Shown here: positions 27,518-39,116 of the stretch, in pieces | How positions within the stretch are numbered: position 1 is the first letter of the stretch | Layout: each line of letters begins with the position of its first letter | NCBI RefSeq assembly: GCF_003752415.1 | Contig: NZ_RKHG01000001.1 | Span: 1,054,001 to 1,118,000 of the forward strand | From: Luteococcus japonicus | Lineage (GTDB): Bacteria > Actinomycetota > Actinomycetes > Propionibacteriales > Propionibacteriaceae | Direction of reading: 5' to 3' | DNA: 64,000 bases | Made by a program: the position numbers and the translations under genes | Notes under the pieces: generated by a model | Databases searched by the model: none | Seen by the model: the letters and a program-made list of their open reading frames with translations, nothing else | What the model was told of the DNA's origin: nothing

Positions 27518-28156
27518 TCACTTCTTCTTCTTGTAGTACGCCGGGCCACGACGCACCTTCTTGGCCTTGGGATCGTCGACCTCCTTGAACGGGAAGCCGA
27601 GGTGCTTCAGCAGCGCCTTGCCCTCCTCGTTGTTCGTGGCGGACGTCACGAAGGTGATGTCCATGCCACGCACGCGGTCGATCTTGTCCTGGTCGATCTC
27701 CAGGAACATGACCTGCTCGTTCAGGCCGAAGGTGTAGTTGCCCAGGCCGTCGAACTGGTTGCCGTTGAGGCCGCGGAAGTCGCGGATTCGGGGCAGGGCC
27801 AGGGTCAGCAGACGGTCAGCGAATTCCCACATGCGGTCGCCACGCAGCGTGACGTGGCAGCCGATGGGCTGACCCTCACGCAGCTTGAACTGGGCGATCG
27901 ACTTGCGGGCCTTGGTGACCTGCGGCTTCTGACCGGTGATGGCGGTCAGGTCCTTGATGGCACCGTCCATGACCTTGGAGTCATTGGCGGCGTCACCCAC
28001 ACCCATGTTCACCACGACCTTGACCAGGCCGGGGATCTGCATGGGATTGGCGTAGTTGAACTCGCCCTGCAGCGCGGGGACGATCTCCTCGCGGTAGCGC
28101 TTCTTCAGGCGGGGCATCTCGCCGGCCACGTTCTTGTTCTCGGTGGTCTCCGACAT
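27518..28156 (-). CDS. rplE: Ribosomal protein L5
   Basis: 212 residues. It contains the L5 pieces [25 protein letters not shown] and [10 protein letters not shown]-type segment ([12 protein letters not shown]), binding 5S rRNA at the central protuberance. It is longer than E. coli L5 (179) by a short N-terminal extension and a Lys/Arg-rich C-terminal tail ([13 protein letters not shown]). It overlaps rplX by one base. Confidence 0.97.
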   Translation of the reverse strand: MSETTENKNVAGEMPRLKKRYREEIVPALQGEFNYANPMQIPGLVKVVVNMGVGDAANDSKVMDGAIKDLTAITGQKPQVTKARKSIAQFKLREGQPIGCHVTLRGDRMWEFADRLLTLALPRIRDFRGLNGNQFDGLGNYTFGLNEQVMFLEIDQDKIDRVRGMDITFVTSATNNEEGKALLKHLGFPFKEVDDPKAKKVRRGPAYYKKKK

Positions 28157-28527
28157 CAGATCTCCTCCCCCGTCTTGCGAGCGATGCGAACGCTGCGGGT
28201 GCTCTTGTACTCCGAGCCGTCAGGACGACGCTTGTCAACCTCGACGCGCTTGTGGCCGACGCGGGTGACCTTGGCGTCCTTGCCGGTGCCGATGACCAGC
28301 TGGACGTTGGAGACGTGGATGGGTGCCTCGGACGCGACGATCCCGCCCTTGACCTGCTGACCCGACGCGTTGGCCTGGTCGCGCTTGTGGCGCTTGACGA
28401 TGTTGACACCCTCAACGGTCACGCGGTTGCGCTCCACGTCAACGGCGATGATCTCGCCAACGGTGCCCTTGTCCTTGCCGGCGATGACCTTGACGCGGTC
28501 ACCCTTCTTGACGTTCAGGGACTTCAT
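28156..28527 (-). CDS. rplX: Ribosomal protein L24
   Basis: 123 residues with the KOW motif near the N-terminus ([20 protein letters not shown], residues 6-25), typical of L24, an early assembly initiator of the 50S subunit. It lies one base after the rplN stop and shares a base with rplE. Confidence 0.96.
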   Translation of the reverse strand: MKSLNVKKGDRVKVIAGKDKGTVGEIIAVDVERNRVTVEGVNIVKRHKRDQANASGQQVKGGIVASEAPIHVSNVQLVIGTGKDAKVTRVGHKRVEVDKRRPDGSEYKSTRSVRIARKTGEEI

Positions 28528-28528
28528 G

Positions 28529-28897
28529 TCAGATCACCTCCGGGGCGAGCGAGACGATGCGCATGAACTTCTTCTCGCGCAGCTCGCGGGCAACCGGGCC
28601 GAAGATGCGGGTGCCGCGGGGCTCCCCGTCGTTCTTCAGGATGACGGCCGCATTCTCGTCGAACTTGATGTAGGAGCCGTCAGCGCGACGGTTCTCCTTG
28701 GTGGTGCGCACGATGACGGCCTTGACGACCTCGCCCTTCTTCACGTTGCCACCGGGAATGGCGTCCTTGACGCTGCACACGATGGTGTCGCCGAGACCGG
28801 CGTAACGGCGCTTGGATCCACCGAGAACACGGATGCACAAGAGTTCCTTGGCACCAGTGTTGTCGGCGACCTTAAGCCGCGACTCCTGCTGGATCAT
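28529..28897 (-). CDS. rplN: Ribosomal protein L14
   Basis: 122 residues from ATG 28897 ([18 protein letters not shown]), the universal L14 start; the longer upstream frame is not homologous. The VVRTTKE-type segment and [12 protein letters not shown] are present. L14 lies at the subunit interface. It is the first gene of the spc operon; 279 bp and a strong hairpin separate it from rpsQ. Confidence 0.97.
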   Translation of the reverse strand: MIQQESRLKVADNTGAKELLCIRVLGGSKRRYAGLGDTIVCSVKDAIPGGNVKKGEVVKAVIVRTTKENRRADGSYIKFDENAAVILKNDGEPRGTRIFGPVARELREKKFMRIVSLAPEVI

Positions 28898-29176
28898 TTG
28901 TTCTCCTCTACCCCGCTGGTTCCCGTGAAGGGCCTGGTGAGGCTTGAATGTGTAACCCACCTGGATTTTGCCAGCTGGGGTGGACAGCCCCGAACCGAGG
29001 TTCGCAGGCGACGGCCGACCCGGGTGCACGCGGACGCGCAGCCCAGTTCAGACCAACTTGTCAAGCATAAGCCAAAGCGGCGCCGGGAGCCAATCGGACC
29101 GGCGCCCGCCACGGACGACGAGGCGGGGGCCCGCCCTGTTGGACGGACCCCCGCATGCGTCGGCTTCAGCGACGGA
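28898..29176 (-). promoter_or_regulatory. S10/spc operon boundary with terminator-like hairpin
   Basis: A 279-bp gap between rpsQ and rplN. At 29123-29154 a 14-bp stem (two G-U pairs) with 4-nt loop stands 22 bp after the rpsQ stop and probably ends or limits the S10 transcript. The remaining stretch has room for a spc promoter; a TTGACA at about 29057-29062 on the minus strand has no good -10 at 17-18 bp, so I do not place one. No gene is visible in the gap. Confidence 0.55.
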
Positions 29177-29458
29177 TCACTTGGCCTTCTCGACGATCTC
29201 AAGGAGCCGCCAGCGCTTGGTCGCCGACAGCGGTCGGGTCTCCATGATGCGCACGCGGTCGCCCGCGCCGGCCTCGTTGTTCTCGTCGTGCGCCTTGAGT
29301 CGCTCGCTCTTGGTCATGACCTTGCCGTAGAGGGGGTGCTTGACGCGATCCTCCACGAGCACGGTGATGGTCTTGTCCATCTTGTCCGAGACGACGACAC
29401 CCTCACGAACCTTGCGGTCGTTGCGGGCCTCGGTCTCGACCTTGGTGTTCTCGCTCAT
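29177..29458 (-). CDS. rpsQ: Ribosomal protein S17
   Basis: 93 residues. The family core [16 protein letters not shown] and the [18 protein letters not shown] signature are present. S17 is a primary 16S rRNA-binding protein of the 30S body. Its first 15 residues are a variable acidic extension. It is the last gene of the S10 operon, two bases after rpmC. Confidence 0.97.
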   Translation of the reverse strand: MSENTKVETEARNDRKVREGVVVSDKMDKTITVLVEDRVKHPLYGKVMTKSERLKAHDENNEAGAGDRVRIMETRPLSATKRWRLLEIVEKAK

Positions 29459-29460
29459 TG

Positions 29461-29691
29461 TCAGGCCTTCTTGTCAGGGTCGTCGACGATGCCCAGGTTG
29501 CGCTCCTGGAGCACGGTGTAGATCCGGGCGATGTCCTTGCGGACCTCACGCAGACGTCCGTGGGACTCGAGCTGGCCGGTGGCTGCCTGGAAGCGCAGCG
29601 TGAACAGCTCCTCCTTCAGCTCGAGGACCTTTGCGTTGAGGTCGTCGCGGCTGAGGCCGCGCAGTTCGGCGGCCGTCGTGGTCTTCGACAT
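29461..29691 (-). CDS. rpmC: Ribosomal protein L29
   Basis: 76 residues. The pattern [25 protein letters not shown] followed by [15 protein letters not shown] is the two-helix L29 fold at the peptide exit tunnel. A short acidic C-terminal tail makes it slightly longer than E. coli L29 (63). The start overlaps the rplP stop by one base. Confidence 0.96.
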   Translation of the reverse strand: MSKTTTAAELRGLSRDDLNAKVLELKEELFTLRFQAATGQLESHGRLREVRKDIARIYTVLQERNLGIVDDPDKKA

Positions 29692-30110
29692 CAGATGTCA
29701 CCTGCTTCGCGCTTGATGAAGCGAGCCTTGAAGGGCAGCTTGTGGATTGCCAGGCGCATGGCCTCGCGAGCGACCTCTTCATCAACACCGGACAGCTCGA
29801 AGAGCACGCGACCCGGCTTGATGTTGGCCACCCAGAACTCGGGCGAGCCCTTGCCGGAACCCATGCGGGACTCGGCAGGGTGCTTGGTCAGCGGGCGGTC
29901 GGGGTAGACGTTGATCCACACCTTGCCACCACGCTTGATGTGGCGGGTCATGGCAATACGAGCAGCCTCGATCTGACGGTTGGTCAGGTAGGAGGACTCG
30001 AGTGCCTGGATGCCGTACTCACCGAAGGCGAGCTTGGTTCCACCCTTGGCAGCACCGGTCCGCTTGGGGTGGTGCTGCTTGCGGTACTTCACACGACGAG
30101 GAATCAGCAT
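29691..30110 (-). CDS. rplP: Ribosomal protein L16
   Basis: 139 residues. The [17 protein letters not shown] start, the [17 protein letters not shown] segment and the RMGSGKG motif are diagnostic. L16 helps position A-site tRNA in the 50S subunit. It lies two bases after rpsC. Confidence 0.97.
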   Translation of the reverse strand: MLIPRRVKYRKQHHPKRTGAAKGGTKLAFGEYGIQALESSYLTNRQIEAARIAMTRHIKRGGKVWINVYPDRPLTKHPAESRMGSGKGSPEFWVANIKPGRVLFELSGVDEEVAREAMRLAIHKLPFKARFIKREAGDI

Positions 30111-30112
30111 GC

Positions 30113-30937
30113 TCAGGCTCCTGCGTTCTCGGTCGCCGGGGCCTTGGACTCGGCCTTGGGGGCATCGGCGTTGTTGTCATTGCGCGCCTCCTCGGCGCGA
30201 CGGCGTCCACCGCGCTCGGGACGGCCACCGCGCTCGGGACGACGTCCCCCACGACGGTTGGCGCCGGGAGCGGCGGCACGGGCGGCCTTCTGCGCAGCGC
30301 GCTCGGCCCTGGTACCGGTCACGTCGCCCTTGTAGATCCACACCTTGACGCCGATGCGACCGAAGGTGGTCCGGGCCTCGTAGAAGCCGTAGTCGATGTC
30401 CGCACGCAGGGTGTGCAGGGGCACGCGGCCCTCGCGGTAACCCTCGGAACGGCTCATCTCGGCGCCACCAAGACGGCCAGAGCACTTGATACGGATGCCC
30501 TGGGCACCGGAACGCATCGCGGTCTGCTGCGCCTTGCGCATCGCACGACGGAAGGCAACGCGGGCCCCCAGCTGCTCGGCGACGCCCTGGGCAACCAGCT
30601 GCGCATCGATCTCGGGGTTCTTGACCTCGAGGATGTTCAGCTGGATCTGCTTTCCGGTCAGCTTCTCCAGTGCGCCACGAACACGCTCCGCCTCGGCGCC
30701 ATTGCGGCCGATGACGATGCCCGGACGAGCGGCGTACAGGAAGATGGTCACGCGCTCGGAACGACGCTCGATCTCGATCGAGGAGATACCAGCGCGTTCC
30801 AGGTTCTTGAGGAGGTACTGGCGGATCTTGACGTCTTCACCAACAAAGGCCGCGTACTGCTTCTCGGCGTACCAACGGGTCTTGTGGTCTGTGGTGATGC
30901 CGAGGCGGAAGCCATGCGGGTTGATCTTCTGGCCCAT
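30113..30937 (-). CDS. rpsC: Ribosomal protein S3
   Basis: 274 residues. The KH domain with GRNG at 77-80 and the C-terminal S3 domain to about residue 210 are normal; S3 lines the mRNA entry channel. Residues about 211-274 are an unusual tail: first Ala/Arg-rich, then repeated RGG/PERGG units, then an acidic Asn/Asp/Ala/Glu end. Such tails are frequent in actinobacterial S3, but their role is not known. Confidence 0.97.
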   Translation of the reverse strand: MGQKINPHGFRLGITTDHKTRWYAEKQYAAFVGEDVKIRQYLLKNLERAGISSIEIERRSERVTIFLYAARPGIVIGRNGAEAERVRGALEKLTGKQIQLNILEVKNPEIDAQLVAQGVAEQLGARVAFRRAMRKAQQTAMRSGAQGIRIKCSGRLGGAEMSRSEGYREGRVPLHTLRADIDYGFYEARTTFGRIGVKVWIYKGDVTGTRAERAAQKAARAAAPGANRRGGRRPERGGRPERGGRRRAEEARNDNNADAPKAESKAPATENAGA

Positions 30938-30939
30938 GC

Positions 30940-31365
30940 TCAGGCTCCCTTCTTGCTCTCAGTTGCGGCGGATTTGTTGCTCTTGGGCTCGACAACCACG
31001 GTGATGTGGCTGGCGCGCTTGAGGATGCGGCTCGCGGAACCCTTGGCGCGGGGGCGAATGCGACGCAAGGTCACGCCCTCGTCCACGAAGATCTGCGAGA
31101 CGTGGAGGTCATCGGCACGCAGGCTCTCGGAGTTCTCCGCATTGGCGACGGCCGAGGCCACCACCTTGTAGACGGGATCACTGGCAGCCTGCGGGGCGAA
31201 CTTCAGCGTGACGAGGGCGTCATTGACACCCATCCCACGCACCAGGTCGGCGACGCGACGAACCTTGGTCGGGCTCATCCGGACGTGACGCGCAATCGCG
31301 TACGAGCCAGGACGATCCCCGAGCAGGGCAGCGCGACGGCTGGGCCGGCTTTCGTTGTTGCTCAT
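30940..31365 (-). CDS. rplV: Ribosomal protein L22
   Basis: 141 residues. [20 protein letters not shown] and the C-terminal beta-hairpin segment ([20 protein letters not shown]) match L22, whose hairpin lines the exit tunnel; no macrolide-type insertion is visible in the hairpin. The first about 20 residues are a variable extension. It is followed two bases later by rpsC. Confidence 0.97.
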   Translation of the reverse strand: MSNNESRPSRRAALLGDRPGSYAIARHVRMSPTKVRRVADLVRGMGVNDALVTLKFAPQAASDPVYKVVASAVANAENSESLRADDLHVSQIFVDEGVTLRRIRPRAKGSASRILKRASHITVVVEPKSNKSAATESKKGA

Positions 31366-31393
31366 TGTTTGATCAGTTCCTTGTCTCGCCCGC

Positions 31394-31675
31394 TCAGCGG
31401 CGGCGCGCCTTCTTGTCGTCCTTGACGTGACCCTTGAAGGTACGCGTCGGAGCGAACTCGCCCAGCTTGTGGCCGATCATGGACTCGGTCACGAAGACCG
31501 GGACATGCTTGCGACCGTCGTGGACGGCGATGGTGTGACCCAGCATGTCGGGCACGATCATCGAACGGCGCGACCAGGTCTTGATGACATTCTTGGTTCC
31601 CTTTTCGTTCTGAGCATCGACCTTCTTGGTCAGGTGCTCGTCGACGAAGGGACCCTTCTTCAAACTACGAGGCAT
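31394..31675 (-). CDS. rpsS: Ribosomal protein S19
   Basis: 93 residues. [15 protein letters not shown] and the [13 protein letters not shown] signature are present. S19 is in the 30S head near the A-site finger. It follows rplB by 15 bp and precedes rplV by 28 bp. Confidence 0.97.
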   Translation of the reverse strand: MPRSLKKGPFVDEHLTKKVDAQNEKGTKNVIKTWSRRSMIVPDMLGHTIAVHDGRKHVPVFVTESMIGHKLGEFAPTRTFKGHVKDDKKARRR

Positions 31676-31690
31676 TGTTCAAGCTCCCAA

Positions 31691-32527
<837 letters not shown>

Positions 32528-32562
32528 GAGGTCTCAGTTTCCTTGTCTCAGCGAACGTCCGG

Positions 32563-32874
32563 TCAGGCGACCGGACCTCCAAAGATGTCGATGCGCTGGC
32601 CTTCGGCCACGGTCACGATCGCGCGCTTGGTGTCTGGACGCTTGCCCATGCCGAAGCGGGTGCGACGCGTCTTGCCCTTGCGGTTGATCGTGTTCACATT
32701 GGTGACCTTGACATCGAAGATCGACTCAACGGCGATCTTGATCTCGGTCTTGTTGGCGTGCGGGGCGACGAGGAAGGTGTACTTGTTCTCGTCCAGCAGG
32801 CCGTAGCTCTTCTCGCTCACGACGGGCGCGAGCAGGATGTCGCGGTGGTCGCGGATCTTCACGGACTCGGTCAC
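32563..32874 (-). CDS. rplW: Ribosomal protein L23
   Basis: 103 residues from a GTG start that overlaps the rplD stop (GTGA). It shows the L23 pattern ([33 protein letters not shown]). L23 sits at the tunnel exit and docks trigger factor and SRP. It precedes rplB by 35 bp. Confidence 0.96.
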   Translation of the reverse strand: MTESVKIRDHRDILLAPVVSEKSYGLLDENKYTFLVAPHANKTEIKIAVESIFDVKVTNVNTINRKGKTRRTRFGMGKRPDTKRAIVTVAEGQRIDIFGGPVA

Positions 32875-33569
32875 TTCTGGGTCTCCTCTGCGGCAGCCTC
32901 GGACTCGGTGGCCACTGCCTTCACGCTCTTGCCCTTGGCAGGACCAGCGGTGTAGGCGTCCAGGGCGGTCTTGGTGAAGACCACGCCGTCGTTGACCAGG
33001 ATGTCGTAGGCGTTGAGCTGGTCAACGGCCAGGACGTGCACCGTGGGGACATTGCGCAGGCTCAGCCAGGCGATGCTCTCGGAACGGTCCAGGACAACCA
33101 GCAGCTTGGTGACGTCGCCGACGCTCTTGATGGCCTGCAGTGCGGCCTTCGTGGACGGCTTCTCGCCGGTCACGATCTGGTCCAGCACGAAGACCTGGCC
33201 GTCACGGGCGCGGTCCGACAGTGCGCCACGGATCGCGGCGGCGATCATCTTCTTGGGGGTGCGCTGCGCGTAGCCGTGGGGCTGCGGGCCGTGCACGGTG
33301 CCACCGCCGACCCAGATGGGCGAACGACGCGAGCCGTGACGGGCGCGGCCGGTGCCCTTCTGGCGCCAGGGCTTGATGCCACCGCCGCGGACTTCACCGC
33401 GGGTCTTGGTGGAGTGGGTGCCCTGGCGAGCAGCAGCCTGCTGGGCCACGACAACCTGGTGGATCAGCGGGATGTTGGTCTGCACGTCGAAGAGCTCGGA
33501 GGGGAGCTCAGCGGTGCCCGACTTCTTGCCGTCGACGCCGAGGACGTCGACCTTCAGCGACTCGCTCAT
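32871..33569 (-). CDS. rplD: Ribosomal protein L4
   Basis: 232 residues. The loop [23 protein letters not shown] reaching into the exit tunnel is intact. In E. coli L4 also represses the S10 operon through its leader; whether that holds here is unknown. A C-terminal tail rich in Ala, Glu and Lys (about 20 residues) is variable. It overlaps rplC by 4 bp (ATGA) and rplW by 4 bp. Confidence 0.97.
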   Translation of the reverse strand: MSESLKVDVLGVDGKKSGTAELPSELFDVQTNIPLIHQVVVAQQAAARQGTHSTKTRGEVRGGGIKPWRQKGTGRARHGSRRSPIWVGGGTVHGPQPHGYAQRTPKKMIAAAIRGALSDRARDGQVFVLDQIVTGEKPSTKAALQAIKSVGDVTKLLVVLDRSESIAWLSLRNVPTVHVLAVDQLNAYDILVNDGVVFTKTALDAYTAGPAKGKSVKAVATESEAAAEETQK

Positions 33570-34225
33570 GCGACATCACCCTTCTTGGCGGCGCTGCGAA
33601 CGACGACCAGCGAGCCCTTGTTGCCCGGGATCGCACCGCGAACCAGGATCAGGCCGCGCTCAGCGTCGACAGCGTGGATGGTCAAGTTCTGCACGGTGAC
33701 CTTGTCGACGCCCATACGACCAGCCATGCGCATGCCCTTGAACACGCGACCTGGGGTCGAGCAGCCGCCGATGGAACCGGGCGAACGGTGCTTGCGGTGC
33801 ACACCGTGCGATGCGCGCAGGCCCTTGAAGCCGTGGCGCTTCATGACACCAGCGGTGCCCTTGCCCTTGCTCACGCCGGTGACGTCGACGACGTCGGTGG
33901 CGGCAAAGGCCTCAGCGGTGATCTCCTGGCCGAGCGTGTACTCGGAGGCGTCGGCGGTGCGCAGCTCCATCAGGTGCTTGCGCGGGGTGACGCCCGCCTT
34001 CTCGAAGTGACCGCCCACGGGCTTGGTCACCTTCTTGGCCTTGACGGCACCGAAGCCGAGCTGGACGGCGTTGTAGCCGTCGATCTCGGGGGTGCGCATC
34101 TGGGTCACGACACAGGGGCCGGCCTGGATCACGGTCACGGGAACGACCTTGTTGTTGTCGTCCCACAGCTGGGTCATGCCGAGCTTGGTGCCCAGCAGGC
34201 CCTTCACCTTGCGTTCGTTAGTCAT
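33566..34225 (-). CDS. rplC: Ribosomal protein L3
   Basis: 219 residues from ATG 34225; the frame is open to a GTG at 34240, but that would overlap the rpsJ stop and lacks similarity. [16 protein letters not shown] and the [16 protein letters not shown] and [12 protein letters not shown] regions are diagnostic of L3, near the peptidyl-transferase centre. It overlaps rplD by 4 bp. Confidence 0.96.
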   Translation of the reverse strand: MTNERKVKGLLGTKLGMTQLWDDNNKVVPVTVIQAGPCVVTQMRTPEIDGYNAVQLGFGAVKAKKVTKPVGGHFEKAGVTPRKHLMELRTADASEYTLGQEITAEAFAATDVVDVTGVSKGKGTAGVMKRHGFKGLRASHGVHRKHRSPGSIGGCSTPGRVFKGMRMAGRMGVDKVTVQNLTIHAVDAERGLILVRGAIPGNKGSLVVVRSAAKKGDVA

Positions 34226-34236
34226 GTTCACGGACC

Positions 34237-34548
34237 TCACGGGAGCTTGATCTCGATGTCCACACCGGCCGGAAGGTCGAGACGCATCAGCGAATCAACA
34301 GTCTTCGGGGTGGGATCGAGGATGTCGATGAGCCGCTTGTGGGTACGCATCTCGAAGTGCTCGCGGCTGTCCTTGTACTTGTGGGGCGAACGGATCACAC
34401 AGAACACGTTCTTCTCGGTCGGCAGCGGCACCGGGCCAGCAACCTTGGCACCCGTACGGGTCACCGTGTCGACGATCTTGCGCGCCGACGAGTCGATGAC
34501 CTCGTGGTCATAGGCACGGAGCCTGATGCGGATCTTTTGTCCCGCCAC
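34237..34548 (-). CDS. rpsJ: Ribosomal protein S10 (transcription factor NusE)
   Basis: 103 residues from the GTG at 34548 ([19 protein letters not shown]), preceded by GAAGGA at a good distance; this is the universal S10 length. S10 functions in the 30S head and in NusB-dependent antitermination. The longer ATG frame upstream is not homologous. It is the first gene of the S10 operon with a leader of uncertain length. Confidence 0.97.
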   Translation of the reverse strand: MAGQKIRIRLRAYDHEVIDSSARKIVDTVTRTGAKVAGPVPLPTEKNVFCVIRSPHKYKDSREHFEMRTHKRLIDILDPTPKTVDSLMRLDLPAGVDIEIKLP

Positions 34549-34990
34549 AGTTGTTCCTTCTACTCGTCCAAGCTTTGTCCGGAGGATTCCGGCTTCGCGG
34601 CCGATGACCCGGCGGGCCTCGGCATGCTCTCTGATGTCGTGGTGTTCAAGCGTCTCCCACAAGGGATTTTCACTTCCCACCACCGACCCCCGCGGTCGGG
34701 TGTGTCGCAACTGTATCGGGCACTCACAAACGCTCTTTTTCGTTGTGTGGTGCTCTCCTCAGTTCCGTTCACACGGCGACTGCCCAGGACCGGTGCGCTG
34801 TGTCCTCACACAAGCCCTGAACGGGACTGCACCAGAACGCATCACGCCAACTCCATCGGAGCAACTTGTTAAGTCTGTCATGTCGAGGCTTGTGAAGCAA
34901 AATCGGCGTCGCCCCTTCCCTCCCCCGCCCGAGGATGGCAGGCTGTGGCGCCAAGGGCCCGCCCCGGCCCACCACGACGAAGGAGTTGTG
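34549..34990. promoter_or_regulatory. Divergent intergenic region and S10 operon leader
   Basis: 442 bp with no credible gene, between rpsJ (minus) and the cNMP/CBS protein gene (plus). On the minus strand a possible -10 TACAGT (34710-34715) lacks a clear -35; the leader from there would be about 155 nt and contains a 6-bp hairpin (34683-34699). The plus-strand gene has a GAAGGAG ribosome-binding site just before 34991. I see no convincing promoter for it. Confidence 0.35.
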
Positions 34991-36853
34991 ATGGACGTCG
35001 AACTTGCCGAGGTGCGCGCCTTCCTGGCCGCCCACGAGCCCTTCGCCAGCCTGCCGGCCAGCGTTCTGGGCCAATTGCCCAGCCGGCTGCAGATCCGCTA
35101 CCACCGGCGCGGAACCCAACTGCTCACGGCAGGTCAACCCAACAACGTGCTGTACATCGTGCGGTCCGGTGCGGTGGACATCGTCGATGCCGCCGGTGCC
35201 CTCGTGGAGCGCACCGAGGTGGGCGGGAGTTTCGGAGCCTCGTCGCTGCTCTCCCGTTCCGGATCTCTCTACACGATCACGACGATAGAGGACACATTGC
35301 TGCTCGTGATGGGCGCCGAGGTCTTTACCCACCTCGTCGAACACCATCCGGCCATCAGGACCTACTACGCCGAGCTCGGCCGCGACCGGCTGCGCCATGC
35401 GGTTGCCGTGAAGCAGACTGCCGAGGACCGGTCCGCGGCCTGGCTGCGCATGCGGCTCGACGAGATGACCTCCCGCCGTCTGGTCACGGCCCCCAGTCAC
35501 ATCACGATTGCGGAGGCGGCCCAGCTGATGACCACCCACCGCGTCTCCGCGCTACCGGTGGTGGAGCAGGAGGGCCTGGTGGGCATCATCACGGACCGGG
35601 ACCTGCGCTCCAAGGTGGTGGCCGCGGGAGTGGACAGCAGCCTGCCCCTGGAGCACGTGATGACCCGGGACCCCATCCGGGTCTCACCCGATCTCCAGGC
35701 CTTCGAGGCCCTGCTGGAGATGACCAGCCGGGGGGTGCACCACCTTCCGGTGGTGGACCGCGGCCGGCTGGTGGGCATGGTGAGCTCTGGGGACATCATG
35801 CGGCTGCAGCAGGCGGACCCCGTCTTCCTGGTCGGCACCATTGCCAAACAGCATGACGTGGACTCCCTGGCCGCGCTGTCTGGGCGTACGGCCCTGCTGG
35901 TGGACCAATTGCTGCGCCAGGATGCCTCCGCGGCCGACATCTACCGGCTGCTCACCACCGTGGCCGACGGGTTCACCCGTCGCCTGATCTCGCTGGCCCA
36001 GGACGAACTGGGGCCGCCTCCCTGCGCCTGGAGCTGGATCACCCTGGGCTCACAGGCCCGACGGGAGCTCAGCATCGGCTCCGACCAGGACCACGCCCTG
36101 GTACTGGAGGACACGAATCTGGACGAAGCCGCCCAACAGTGGTTCTCGGACCTTGCCTCGCGGGTGACCGACGGCCTCGCTCGCTGCGGCTACCGGCTCT
36201 GCGACGGTGATGTGATGGCCAGCAATCCGGCCTGGCGCCTGACGGTCCCCCAGTGGCAGGTCCAGTTCTCCCGGTGGATCAACGAGCCACATCCTGACGC
36301 CGTCCTGCACAGCCAGATCTTCTTCGACGCGCGCACCGTGCACGGGGACCCGCTGCTTCTGGAGCAGGTACGACGCGATGCCCTGTCACTGACCCCGGGC
36401 GCCCAACGCTTCCTCGGTCAGCTCGCGGCCCAGGCCGTCGAGCGCCAGCCACCGGTGGGATTCTTCCGCGGGGTGGTCCTGGCCCGCCGTGGCGACCAGA
36501 GCGAGAGCTTCGACCTGAAGGGTGAGGGCCTGCACGCGATCATCGAACTGGCCAGGGTGCATGCGCTCGCCCATGGGTTGGACGCAGTGGGCACCTTGGA
36601 CCGGCTGCACGCCGCCGCACAGGCCACCGGGGCAAGCAGCCTGGACGAGCTGGCCGACGCCTTCGAGTTCATCGGTCATGTGCGTCTGGCCCACCAGAAC
36701 CGTCAGGCGCGCGAGCAACGCCCGGTGGACAACGTGGTGCGGGCGGACGAGTTGTCCTCCTTCGACCGGCGACACCTCAAGGACGCCTTCTCCTTGATCC
36801 GCACGGCGCAGGAGGGCCTCTCCTATGCCTACCAGACCCACCTGATGAACTGA
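34991..36853 (+). CDS. cNMP-binding/CBS-domain/DUF294 nucleotidyltransferase-like protein
   Basis: 620 residues. Domains in order: cyclic-nucleotide-binding-like beta roll (about 10-130, with GSFGASSLL), two CBS domains (about 157-275, with SALPVVEQEGLVGIITDRDL and HHLPVVDRGRLVGMVSSGDI), a DUF294 putative nucleotidyltransferase domain with GSQARRELSIGSDQDHAL (351-368, the GS...D-D pattern) and the DUF294 C-terminal domain. This architecture is usually next to a DnaQ-like exonuclease and often a sodium:solute (acetate-type) symporter, so a sensor role for transport has been proposed. Here only the exonuclease partner is present, 12 bp downstream. Confidence 0.88.
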   Translation: MDVELAEVRAFLAAHEPFASLPASVLGQLPSRLQIRYHRRGTQLLTAGQPNNVLYIVRSGAVDIVDAAGALVERTEVGGSFGASSLLSRSGSLYTITTIEDTLLLVMGAEVFTHLVEHHPAIRTYYAELGRDRLRHAVAVKQTAEDRSAAWLRMRLDEMTSRRLVTAPSHITIAEAAQLMTTHRVSALPVVEQEGLVGIITDRDLRSKVVAAGVDSSLPLEHVMTRDPIRVSPDLQAFEALLEMTSRGVHHLPVVDRGRLVGMVSSGDIMRLQQADPVFLVGTIAKQHDVDSLAALSGRTALLVDQLLRQDASAADIYRLLTTVADGFTRRLISLAQDELGPPPCAWSWITLGSQARRELSIGSDQDHALVLEDTNLDEAAQQWFSDLASRVTDGLARCGYRLCDGDVMASNPAWRLTVPQWQVQFSRWINEPHPDAVLHSQIFFDARTVHGDPLLLEQVRRDALSLTPGAQRFLGQLAAQAVERQPPVGFFRGVVLARRGDQSESFDLKGEGLHAIIELARVHALAHGLDAVGTLDRLHAAAQATGASSLDELADAFEFIGHVRLAHQNRQAREQRPVDNVVRADELSSFDRRHLKDAFSLIRTAQEGLSYAYQTHLMN

Positions 36854-36865
36854 CGGGACAGGAAG

Positions 36866-37537
36866 ATGGCACTGTTCCGCAGGAAGCCCACACTGGAGGG
36901 CCTGGCCGACAGCCTGCCCGACGGCCCCCTCAGGGCCTTCGCCCAGAGGCCCGCTCCCCCGCCCTCGACTACGGCCGACCAGCTGCGGCTGCTCGCCGTG
37001 GACGTCGAGACCACTGGGCTGGACGCCACGACGGATCGCCTGCTGAGCATCGGCTTCGTCCCGGTGGATGGCTCGACCATCCCCCTGGGTGGCGCGGGCC
37101 ACCATGTGGTGCGCTCCACGGCCGAGGTGGGTCAGAGTGCCACCGTCCACGGCATCACCGACGACGCCCTGGCTGCCGGGGTCGAGCTGGAGGAGGCGCT
37201 CACCCGATTGCTCGAGGCCTTGGCCGGCAGGGTCCTGCTGGCGCACCACGCGGTGATCGAGAACGACTTCCTGACGCGTGCCATGCGGCAGGTCTGGGGC
37301 CAAGCCGTCCCCCTGACCTGCGTCGACACGATGCAATTGCAGCACCGGTTGCTAAGCCAGGGCTTCGACGACGAGCCGCCGCCGGGATCACTGCGCCTGT
37401 GGAGCGCCCGGCAACAGTACGGACTGCCCCGTTACCAGGCCCACGAGGCACTCACTGACGCGCTCGCCTGCGCGGAGCTCTACCTCGCGCAGGTGAGCGA
37501 ACTCGGCTGGCAGACCTCGCTCAAGAAGTTGACCTGA
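36866..37537 (+). CDS. DnaQ-like 3'-5' exonuclease (DEDDh)
   Basis: 223 residues. The exonuclease signature is complete: D46 and E48 in AVDVETTG, D134 in HHAVIENDF, and H193/D198 in AHEALTDAL. It resembles the epsilon-subunit family but has a Pro-rich N-terminal extension of about 40 residues and no polymerase III context. It forms an operon with the DUF294 protein (gap 12 bp, with AGGAAG before its ATG). The substrate is unknown; proofreading is unlikely given the context. Confidence 0.88.
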   Translation: MALFRRKPTLEGLADSLPDGPLRAFAQRPAPPPSTTADQLRLLAVDVETTGLDATTDRLLSIGFVPVDGSTIPLGGAGHHVVRSTAEVGQSATVHGITDDALAAGVELEEALTRLLEALAGRVLLAHHAVIENDFLTRAMRQVWGQAVPLTCVDTMQLQHRLLSQGFDDEPPPGSLRLWSARQQYGLPRYQAHEALTDALACAELYLAQVSELGWQTSLKKLT

Positions 37538-37541
37538 GGTC

Positions 37542-39038
<1,497 letters not shown>

Positions 39039-39048
39039 GATGCGGGCA

Positions 39049-39054
39049 AGCCTA
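39049..39054 (-). promoter_or_regulatory. Candidate -10 box of gltX (near-leaderless)
   Basis: TAGGCT on the minus strand, ending 10 bp before the gltX ATG. No ribosome-binding site fits between. Confidence 0.4.
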
Positions 39055-39103
39055 CCGCGGTGATGGCCTCTCACCGCCCGCCAGGAAGGGTGGTCGCGCA
39101 TGC

Positions 39104-39109
39104 TAGTTT
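39104..39109 (+). promoter_or_regulatory. -10 box of a leaderless promoter, glnS
   Basis: TAGTTT with an upstream TGC (extended -10), 7 bp before the glnS ATG at 39117. The weak -35 is compensated by the extended -10. Confidence 0.5.
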
Positions 39110-39116
39110 GGCCGCC

